From: JBLHLB01 sp047618505 | GTDB lineage: Bacteria; Planctomycetota; UBA1135; GCA-002686595 | Direction: 5' to 3' | Assembly (NCBI GenBank): GCA_047618505.1 | Contig: JBLHLB010000258.1 | Location: 1-6,074 of the forward strand | Length of the DNA: 6,074 bases | Shown here: positions 1-4,605 of the stretch, one piece after another | Layout of the letters: every line of letters starts with the position of its first letter | Numbering within the stretch: the stretch's first letter is position 1 | Translations under genes and position numbers: made by a program | The notes under the pieces: generated by a model | Databases searched by the model: none | What the model saw: the letters and a program-made list of their open reading frames with translations, nothing else | What the model was told of the DNA's origin: nothing

Positions 1-285
1 GGTGGTCCCCTCTGTAATGTCCGGACCCTCTTCCTCAATCACCGGCGGAGTCCCCGCCCAGTTCATCTTCTGGAATGCCATCTTCACCACCTCGTAGGAG
101 ACCGCCTCCCGCTTCGGCGGCGGCGGAGGCTTCACGGCCTCCAGGAGTGCGAGTTGCTCCTCCTGAGAAACCCCCTTCGCCAGCGTGTCCTTTTCCTGGA
201 TGAACCCAAAGAGGGTCCAACCGAGCAATCCACCGAGACCGAGGGCCCCGAGCCAAGAGAGAGACTTTATTTGTCGAACGTTCAT
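1..285 (-). CDS. Single-pass membrane protein with proline-rich linker, N-terminal part only (possible GspC/PulC-like secretion or pilus component)
   Basis: The reading frame is open from an ATG at 283-285 to the window edge, giving 95 codons; the C-terminus lies outside. The start is supported by GGAG at 294-297, 8 nt upstream. The protein begins MNVRQIKS, then a hydrophobic glycine/leucine-rich segment at about residues 9-29 (SLSWLGALGLGGLLGWTLFGF). The short basic N-terminus and lack of a signal-peptidase motif suggest an uncleaved anchor with a cytoplasmic N-terminus. A short charged stretch follows, then five consecutive prolines (about residues 53-57), typical of a periplasmic spacer, then a mixed region (AVSYEVVKMAFQKMNW) and an acidic tail. 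I do not recognise a family. The bitopic layout with a proline linker, and a PilT-type ATPase 108 bp upstream, would fit an inner-membrane platform protein of a type II secretion or type IV pilus system, such as a GspC-like protein. That is inference from architecture and neighbourhood only. Confidence 0.65.
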   Translation of the reverse strand, partial: MNVRQIKSLSWLGALGLGGLLGWTLFGFIQEKDTLAKGVSQEEQLALLEAVKPPPPPKREAVSYEVVKMAFQKMNWAGTPPVIEEEGPDITEGTT

Positions 286-392
286 CGTATGGGCTCCATG
301 GTAGCCGCTTGGGCCCCAAAGGGCACGCATCGGAGCGCGCCAGGGGGTCCATGCGAAGGGCAATGCCCCCTACGACGACTGTCCCGCGGAGC

Positions 393-1934
393 TTATTCCC
401 CGCCGGCGAGGCGTAGTCGCCCGCCGTCGCCACTCTGGACCTGGGTCTTCTTCTGACCTTTGCTGAAGCCCCGCAGCGCCAGGAGTAGCTCCTCGGGGCG
501 ATCGCTGGCCGCCAGGGCAGTGTCCAGATCGATCAGATCCTGCTGGATCAGGGTCTGCAGGGATTGGTTGAAGGACATCAGTCCCTCCTCCCCACCGGCC
601 TCGACGACTCGGCTCAATTCCGTCACCTTGCCCTCGTAGAGCAACTCCCGAACGCGCGGCGTGGAGATCAGGAGCTCGACCGCCGGAACCATGCCCGTGC
701 CGCTTTTGCGCGGCATGAGGCGCAGGGAGAGCACGGCCGCCAGGTTCTCCGCAAGGCGCTGCCGCACCTGGGAGTGACGCTCACTCGGGAAGAAGGACAG
801 AATTCGATCCACGCTCTGGGGAGCGTTGACCGTGTGCAGAGTACTCATGACCAAGTGACCGGTCTCAGTGGCATCGAGGGCGGCGGCGACGGTCTCGGCG
901 TCACGCATCTCACCGATCAGAATCGCGTCTGGACTTTGGCGCAGGGCGTTGTGCACACCCTGGGCAAAGTTCTCACAGTCGGTTCCCATCTCGCGCTGGC
1001 TAATGACACAACGGTCCTCGCTATACATCACTTCGATGGGATCCTCGAGGGTGATAATGTGCCGCTCCGAGGCGGTGTTCATGTATTGGATCATCGCCGC
1101 CAGGGCGGTCGACTTTCCGGAACCGGCGATACCGGTAACCAGGATCAACCCGCGGCGGCGCAGGGCCAGGCGTTCAAGGTGCTCCGTCGGCAGGTGCAGG
1201 CTCGAAAGCTTCGGCGCCTCGCCAAAGACACGCCGTAAGACCAAGGCTGGCTCTCCCATCTGCTTGTAGGCGTTCAAGCGGAAACGCCCCAGACCATCCA
1301 ACATCATGGCGGTGTCAACGGAACCGGTGTTACGCAGGGTCTGCACGCGGTCGGGCCCAACGATGCCCTCTAGTACTTCATAGAGTGGGCCAGCAGCGGG
1401 CACGCGGCCCGGTAGGAAGTGGATGCGACCATCGATGCGGCAAGAGGGACGGCCGGAGGCTCGTAGAATCAGGTCACTGGCGTTCAGGCGCACCATCTCC
1501 GCCAACCAAGCCTCAAGCTTGTGTCGAGGTGACATCGCATTGGTCGAGAGACTCGACGGACCCAGGGTGCAGGATTGCCCACCGCCCTCCGCCATCATCT
1601 CCGGAGGAAGCTGGGTGTCCGAGAGGATCTTCGGTTTTTCAGGATCAACGGGGACATCCCGGTACATGTCCGCACCGGCCCCACCGGCGACTGCCCCGCT
1701 CGGCTCTTCGCCGGGTGTGCCTGTCTCGGTAAGAGCAGCTTCAATGGCCTCCTGATCAAGGAGTTCGGCCACCGAATCCAATCCACCATCAGCTCCACCA
1801 GAGTCATCCACACTCGGCGCTGCCACGGGATCCTTGGGCGCTTTGCGCCGATCGCCAAAGCGACTGATCTTGGGGATTGAGGCGTCTTCGGAAGGTTGGG
1901 GGCTGCCGTCGGGGGCGTTGTCGTGCGGGTTCAC
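393..1934 (-). CDS. pilT: PilT/PilU-family type IV pilus retraction ATPase with long acidic N-terminal extension
   Basis: The product has 513 residues. PilT-family proteins are cytoplasmic hexameric secretion ATPases that power pilus retraction and twitching. Usual length is about 340-380, so this one is long. Residues 1 to about 135 are low-complexity, acidic and rich in Gly/Pro/Ala/Ser with no recognisable fold. The PilT core starts near LEAWLAEMVRLNASDLILRA (residues 140-159). Visible motifs are Walker A GIAGSGKST (268-276), the Asp box ITLEDPIE (294-301), Walker B with DAILIGEMRD (336-345), and the His box TGHLVMSTLHT (358-368). The PilT-type C-terminal motif is TPRVRELLYEGK (425-436), where AIRNLIREGK is typical. 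The catalytic residues are all present, so the enzyme looks active. The start is GTG at 1932-1934, chosen because AGGAG at 1940-1944 precedes it by 5 nt; no in-frame ATG lies closer to the core with a comparable site. The gene is 243 bp downstream of obgE and probably has its own promoter. PilU or another PilT paralogue is possible. Confidence 0.93.
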   Translation of the reverse strand: MNPHDNAPDGSPQPSEDASIPKISRFGDRRKAPKDPVAAPSVDDSGGADGGLDSVAELLDQEAIEAALTETGTPGEEPSGAVAGGAGADMYRDVPVDPEKPKILSDTQLPPEMMAEGGGQSCTLGPSSLSTNAMSPRHKLEAWLAEMVRLNASDLILRASGRPSCRIDGRIHFLPGRVPAAGPLYEVLEGIVGPDRVQTLRNTGSVDTAMMLDGLGRFRLNAYKQMGEPALVLRRVFGEAPKLSSLHLPTEHLERLALRRRGLILVTGIAGSGKSTALAAMIQYMNTASERHIITLEDPIEVMYSEDRCVISQREMGTDCENFAQGVHNALRQSPDAILIGEMRDAETVAAALDATETGHLVMSTLHTVNAPQSVDRILSFFPSERHSQVRQRLAENLAAVLSLRLMPRKSGTGMVPAVELLISTPRVRELLYEGKVTELSRVVEAGGEEGLMSFNQSLQTLIQQDLIDLDTALAASDRPEELLLALRGFSKGQKKTQVQSGDGGRLRLAGGE

Positions 1935-2111
1935 GCGAGCTCCTAATTGGGTCGAGCCAGGGGGCTCTCTTCGGTGCGATGCAATGCAACTCGAGCCCTG
2001 GGCCCGAGGATCAGACTCCCGTGCATCGGAGTTGCCGGCACCCTGTCTTTAGGACACCCGGAGACCCCTCAAAATCCAACCTGCCCCCTACAAACAACTC
2101 TGCCCAAAGAG

Positions 2112-2140
2112 AGTGCACGGGAAGTGCACCGGGAGTGCAC
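2112..2140. promoter_or_regulatory. Three palindromic GTGCAC sites phased at exactly 11 bp (candidate operator)
   Basis: AGTGCAC occurs at 2112-2118, 2123-2129 and 2134-2140, each start exactly 11 bp after the previous one, with similar GGGA/CGGG spacers. GTGCAC is its own reverse complement, so each copy can present a symmetric site, and 11 bp is close to one helical turn, which places all three on one face of the DNA. They lie just after the obgE stop codon and about 180 bp upstream of the pilT GTG. This could be a cooperative binding site for a regulator of pilT transcription, but I cannot match it to a known operator. A plain short tandem duplication would look the same. Confidence 0.35.
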
Positions 2141-2143
2141 CAG

Positions 2144-2160
2144 GGGGCCTTGGCAGCCCC
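2144..2160 (-). terminator. GC-rich hairpin after obgE (weak terminator candidate)
   Basis: GGGGC at 2144-2148 pairs with GCCCC at 2156-2160 around a 7-nt loop, starting 17 nt beyond the obgE stop in the direction of transcription. The stem is only 5 bp and no T-run follows on the minus strand; the GTGCAC repeats come next. An intrinsic terminator would normally have a longer stem and a U-tract, so it may simply be a 3' end stabiliser or chance structure. Confidence 0.25.
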
Positions 2161-2177
2161 ATAGATAGATCACCAGG

Positions 2178-3206
2178 CTAGAAGCCCGAAAATTCTTCCT
2201 GCACCGAAGTCTCGTCGATTTCGCGCACGAGCTTGTTGGCCTTGACCAAGAGTTGTTCAACGCCGGCTCCCGTAACCGAGGAGATGCAAACCAGGCGAAT
2301 CCCTGATTCCGACTCGAAAGCTTCGACGCGGGCGCGCGCATCGTCGTCCTCGACTTTTGTCGCCACAATCAATCGCGGTCGTGTGGCTAGAGTCGAGGAA
2401 TAGCGTTCCAGCTCTGCCGAGATCACCGCATGGGCCTCGATCGGATCATCGACCGCGGCGCCCGAGAAATCGATCAGGTGCAGGAGCACGCGGCAGCGCT
2501 CGATATGTCGCAGGAACTGGTGCCCCAGGCCGGCGCCCTCAGCGGCGCCTTCAATCAAGCCCGGAAGATCCGCCAGAACCAGTGTGTCGTGATCACCAAC
2601 CATGGCAATGCCCACCTGGGGCACCAGGGTCGTGAACGGGTAGTCCGCAATCTTGGGCGTGGCCTTGGTGATGCGCGAGAGGAAGGTCGACTTGCCAGCA
2701 TTGGGCAGGCCCACGAGTCCGACGTCTGCGAACAGCTTCAACTCGAGACGAACAGGTCGCGCTTCTCCCGGGCGGCCCGGTTCTGAATAGCGCGGCGTCT
2801 GCTTCACCGCCGTCGCGAAGTGCGAGTTTCCGCGTCCGCCGCGCCCGCCCTGGGCAAGCACCAATACGTCGCCGTCAGCCGCCAAGTCCCTAAGGATGTG
2901 ACCGCGCCGTGCGTCGAAAATCTGCGTCCCGATGGGCACATCGATCAAAAGGTCATCGGCGCTCTTCCCGTAGCAGTTGTTTGGCCCGCCGGGACGCCCA
3001 CTGCCTGCCTTGTAGATTGGGCGCCGCCCGACCTGCAACAGGGAGTGAACTCGATCCGTCGCCCGCAGGATCACGCTGCCACCATCTCCACCATCACCAC
3101 CATTGGGACCCCCTTTCGGCGCGTACTTCTCCCTCCGAAAGGACACAAGCCCATCCCCCCCCTTACCGGCGGCCACCGAGATCTCACATTCGTCGCGAAA
3201 CTGCAT
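2178..3206 (-). CDS. obgE: Obg-family GTPase, 50S ribosome assembly factor
   Basis: The product has 342 residues, normal for an Obg with no OCT domain. Obg binds the 50S subunit late in assembly and links it to GTP/ppGpp status. The glycine-rich Obg fold covers residues 1 to about 158, with MQFRDECEISVAAGKGGDG at the N-terminus and repeated GG motifs (GGPNGGDGGDGG near 32-43, GGRGGRGN near 120-127). The GTPase domain follows: G1 GLPNAGKST (166-174), switch I IADYPFTT (186-193), G3 DLPGLIEGA (213-221), and a G5-like ISSVTGAG (308-315). The G4 element reads TKVE (283-286) rather than NKxD, a departure at both the Asn and Asp positions. The start is ATG at 3204-3206, because the Obg N-terminus begins exactly there and GGAG at 3214-3217 lies 7 nt upstream. 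An in-frame ATG at 3243-3245 would add 13 non-conserved residues. The gene follows rpmA after a 350-bp spacer containing a hairpin array, so it may have its own promoter or depend on readthrough. Confidence 0.97.
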   Translation of the reverse strand: MQFRDECEISVAAGKGGDGLVSFRREKYAPKGGPNGGDGGDGGSVILRATDRVHSLLQVGRRPIYKAGSGRPGGPNNCYGKSADDLLIDVPIGTQIFDARRGHILRDLAADGDVLVLAQGGRGGRGNSHFATAVKQTPRYSEPGRPGEARPVRLELKLFADVGLVGLPNAGKSTFLSRITKATPKIADYPFTTLVPQVGIAMVGDHDTLVLADLPGLIEGAAEGAGLGHQFLRHIERCRVLLHLIDFSGAAVDDPIEAHAVISAELERYSSTLATRPRLIVATKVEDDDARARVEAFESESGIRLVCISSVTGAGVEQLLVKANKLVREIDETSVQEEFSGF

Positions 3207-3297
3207 ATCAATTCTCCAAGTCAATGAACCCCAAGGGCAAGCCACCCTCGCCAGTCCGCCGAGCCGGATCTTGGCTGGCCTCGCTGACCTTGCCTCA

Positions 3298-3538
3298 AGA
3301 CCGCAGGGCGTTGAACCAGGAACACTGGTCGGCCAGTCCCGCCATCCCCTTCAGGCGATGACCCAAGACGCTAGCCTCCAGGCCCCCGAGCCCCGTCCCA
3401 TCGCCATAAGGCAAAGGACCAGAAACTCCCGTCTCATCGCCGTCAGGCGATGAACCAGAAACTCCCGTCTCATCGCCGTCAGGCGATGAACCAGAAACCC
3501 AGCCCCGTCTCATCGCCGTCAGGCGATGAACCAGAAAC
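3298..3538. repeat. Tandem hairpin-repeat array between rpmA and obgE (~36-nt unit; three perfect, two to three decayed copies)
   Basis: The core unit is a 7-bp stem with a 4-nt loop, CATCGCC-GTCA-GGCGATG, followed by AACCAGAAAC. Three copies of this 28-nt core are identical: 3435-3462, 3471-3498 and 3511-3538, each preceded by CCCGTCT. The first two are 36 nt apart, the next 40 nt because of a 4-nt insertion. A decayed copy at 3399-3426 has two stem mismatches, and another at 3343-3360 has one. A third possible remnant at 3298-3323 keeps mainly GGCG-TTGAACCAGGAAC. The array has no unique spacers, so it is not CRISPR. Units 36 nt long would keep a protein frame, but the 40-nt step breaks it, so the conserved entity is DNA or RNA, not protein. 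Transcribed from rpmA towards obgE, it would form a row of short stem-loops. Possible roles are REP-like transcript stabilisation, an RNase E/G processing region or tuning of obgE relative to rpmA; none is shown. Confidence 0.8.
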
Positions 3539-3540
3539 AC

Positions 3541-3567
3541 CGGCGGGCTAGCTTCGCTAGACCGCCG
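3541..3567 (-). terminator. Hairpin overlapping the rpmA stop codon (probable terminator)
   Basis: CGGCGG at 3541-3546 pairs with CCGCCG at 3562-3567. After one G/A mismatch the stem continues with CTAG/CTAG (3548-3551 with 3557-3560), leaving a 5-nt loop, so about 10 paired bases in all. The rpmA TAG (3557-3559) lies inside the stem. On the transcribed strand the hairpin is followed by GTGTTTCTGG, a poor U-tract, so termination may be partial. The hairpin array begins immediately downstream. Confidence 0.5.
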
Positions 3568-3805
3568 CCGGGTCGACATGCACGCGCCGGTTATCCTGGA
3601 ACCGAACGTTGCCGTCGATCAGTGAGAAGAGCGTGTAGTCATTCCCCATCCCCACGTTCTTGCCGGGGTGGAACTTTGTACCGCACTGGCGAACGATGAT
3701 CGTCCCGGGCGTAACCACTTCACCACCGTAGCGCTTGATGCCACGGAACTGGGGGTTGGAGTCACGACCGTTGCGGGTGGAACCCTGTCCTTTTTTGTGT
3801 GCCAT
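3557..3805 (-). CDS. rpmA: 50S ribosomal protein L27
   Basis: The product has 82 residues, standard for L27, whose N-terminus reaches the peptidyl-transferase centre. It begins MAHKKGQGSTRNGRDSN, the classic start, without the cleavable extension found in Firmicutes. The conserved core GGEVVTPGTIIVRQ, GTKFHPGKNVGMG and DYTLFSLIDG follows. One signature position differs: RQRG is usual, while residue 41 here is Cys (RQCG). Cys at this site occurs in some lineages to my recollection, so it may be a lineage marker. The ATG is at 3803-3805. No Shine-Dalgarno sequence is visible in the 20 nt before it (ACTCGAAAAACAGACAA); the nearest purine-rich match is AAGGA at about 3831-3835, too far for direct use. 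The gap to rplU is 81 bp, so the two are probably cotranscribed, as rplU-rpmA almost always is. The stop lies in a hairpin. Confidence 0.98.
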   Translation of the reverse strand: MAHKKGQGSTRNGRDSNPQFRGIKRYGGEVVTPGTIIVRQCGTKFHPGKNVGMGNDYTLFSLIDGNVRFQDNRRVHVDPAAV

Positions 3806-3886
3806 TTGTCTGTTTTTCGAGTCCCAGAGTTCCTTCTAAAGAACCCCTCAGGACCAGTTTAATTCGCCGGGCCGCTACCCGTTGGA

Positions 3887-4201
3887 CTAGCCGTTGATCC
3901 CGGTGATCTGGACTTTGGTGTAGGACTGACGGTGGCCGTTCTTGACGCGCACATTCTTGCGACGCTTGAAGCGGAAGATCACAAGCTTCTCACCCTTGGT
4001 CTGACCCAGGATTTTGCCGGTGACCGAGGCACCCGTGATGTGCGGCGCACCGATCTGAACGTTGCCCTCGTTTGAAACGAGCAGCACTTCATCAAAGGTG
4101 ACGTCTTCGCCAACCTTCCAGGATTCGTTCAGGTCGCAGTTAACAACATCGCCCACGCGGACGGTGGCCTGACGGCCTCGATCGGAAATGACAGCATGCA
4201 T
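3887..4201 (-). CDS. rplU: 50S ribosomal protein L21
   Basis: The product has 104 residues, the normal size of L21, which binds 23S rRNA in the large subunit. The N-terminal MHAVISDRGRQATVRVGD matches the MYAVI-x-GGKQ-x-V-x-GD pattern of the family. The diagnostic C-terminal basic motif is KRRKNVRVKNGHRQSYT (79-95). The start is ATG at 4199-4201, fixed by this conserved N-terminus. No Shine-Dalgarno sequence precedes it; instead a perfect 7-bp hairpin ends 9 nt upstream, where a ribosome-binding site would be. The gene follows rng after a 401-bp repeat- and G-run-rich spacer and leads into rpmA 81 bp later, so an independent rplU-rpmA promoter in that spacer is likely, though I could not identify convincing -35/-10 boxes. 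Confidence 0.98.
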   Translation of the reverse strand: MHAVISDRGRQATVRVGDVVNCDLNESWKVGEDVTFDEVLLVSNEGNVQIGAPHITGASVTGKILGQTKGEKLVIFRFKRRKNVRVKNGHRQSYTKVQITGING

Positions 4202-4210
4202 GGCGCGGAT

Positions 4211-4230
4211 GCCCCGCTTCTATGCGGGGC
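4211..4230 (-). promoter_or_regulatory. Perfect hairpin in the rplU 5' leader (candidate translation control element)
   Basis: GCCCCGC at 4211-4217 pairs perfectly with GCGGGGC at 4224-4230 around a 6-nt loop, all GC pairs. It ends 9 nt before the rplU ATG, at the position normally taken by the ribosome-binding site, and no Shine-Dalgarno sequence is visible between it and the start codon. Ribosomal-protein leaders often carry autoregulatory structures, and L21 leaders are known in some Firmicutes, but I see no match to a defined family. The GAAGG just upstream (about 4232-4236) is a possible site if the hairpin brings it closer to the start codon. Confidence 0.4.
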
Positions 4231-4356
4231 CCTTCTCGTGGCTCTCCCCACCCAGGGACCCCATTGTGGGGCCTGCCGGTGTCAGGGAGGATGATTGGCT
4301 AGCGTCCGGTCCCCGGTTTGGGGCCCAGAAGGGGCGGAGACTCTATCGCCGCCCTG

Positions 4357-4461
4357 CCCCCCCGACAACCCCCACCTCCCCAAGGATCCCCAGAAACCCA
4401 CCGCCCCCACCCCAAAGACACAGCGACCCCAAGACAATCCCCATCCCCCAGGCCTCCCCCC
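4357..4461 (-). other. Dense G-run tract with G-quadruplex motifs in the rng-rplU spacer
   Basis: The plus strand has eleven C-runs of three or more within 105 bp (for example 4357-4363, 4369-4373, 4404-4408, 4456-4461), so the transcribed minus strand is studded with G-runs. Two stretches meet the G3+N1-7 quadruplex rule. In 4388-4413 four runs are separated by loops of 1, 4 and 5 nt. In 4357-4391 four runs are separated by loops of 6, 4 and 5 nt, sharing the run 4388-4391. A looser set occupies 4427-4461 with one 8-nt loop. Apparent open frames here are low-complexity artefacts on both strands. An RNA or DNA quadruplex upstream of rplU could affect transcription or translation; simple-sequence drift is the alternative. 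Confidence 0.6.
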
Positions 4462-4462
4462 G

Positions 4463-4598
4463 TACGCCAAAGGCGCCAGGCCAGGAACATGAGAAGAAGA
4501 AGCAGAGAGGCGCTCCGCACTCCCAACCGACTCCCAACCGTGCGCCGAAGGCGCCAGGCCAGCAATATGAGAAGAAGTGGTAGGGAGGCGCTCCGCGC
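4463..4598. repeat. Diverged 58-bp direct duplication downstream of rng
   Basis: Copy 1 is 4463-4520 and copy 2 is 4541-4598, aligned without gaps at an offset of 78 bp and about 84% identical by eye. Shared blocks are AAGGCGCCAGGCCAG, ATGAGAAGAAG and GAGGCGCTCCGC. Copy 2 carries one arm and the loop of the hairpin that overlaps the rng stop, and its left end forms a short GCGCC/GGCGC stem with a 3-nt loop (4542-4554). Copy 1 has lost the ability to form the large hairpin. A second short repeat, ACTCCCAACCG, lies between the copies (about 4519-4529 and 4530-4540). It looks like an old tandem duplication of the rng 3' end region. Confidence 0.75.
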
Positions 4599-4605
4599 CT
4601 CCCTA
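4581..4605 (-). terminator. Perfect 11-bp hairpin overlapping the rng stop codon (probable terminator)
   Basis: TAGGGAGGCGC at 4581-4591 is the exact reverse complement of GCGCCTCCCTA at 4595-4605, with a 3-nt loop (4592-4594). The rng TAG (4603-4605) forms the first three bases of the stem on the transcribed strand. The following transcript is pyrimidine-rich (CCACTTCTTCTCATATT) but lacks a clean U-run. Stem length, GC content and position support termination or 3'-end protection for rng, which separates it from rplU-rpmA. Confidence 0.6.

Noticed and set aside
342..371. AGGGGG/CCCCCT inverted repeat after pilT as a terminator
   Set aside because: It has only 6 bp with an 18-nt loop and no U-run, so it was too weak to list.
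35..433. Minus-strand 132-codon frame overlapping the pilT 3' end and the left-edge gene
   Set aside because: It is a frame shadow. A better frame from ATG 285 has a ribosome-binding site, a membrane segment and no overlap with pilT.
1984..2003. Sigma-54-like promoter upstream of pilT on the minus strand (GGGCTCGAGTTGCA)
   Set aside because: GG-to-GC spacing is 9 nt, one short of the strict requirement, and the flanking bases match poorly.
2014..2033. Short inverted repeat ACTCC/GGAGT in the pilT leader, loosely similar to the array flank
   Set aside because: The 5-bp stem and partial similarity to the rpmA-obgE repeats are within chance for GC-rich spacers.
3207..3245. Upstream ATG extending ObgE by 13 residues
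   Set aside because: The conserved Obg N-terminus starts exactly at the internal ATG, which has its own GGAG 7 nt upstream.
3343..3538. CRISPR array
   Set aside because: Units are contiguous at ~36 nt with the whole unit conserved; there are no unique spacers and no cas genes.
3295..3579. 94-codon minus-strand frame with repeated SSPDGDET units
   Set aside because: The repeat comes from the hairpin array. One copy is out of frame because of a 4-nt insertion, there is no ribosome-binding site, and the frame overlaps the rpmA 3' end. It is noncoding.
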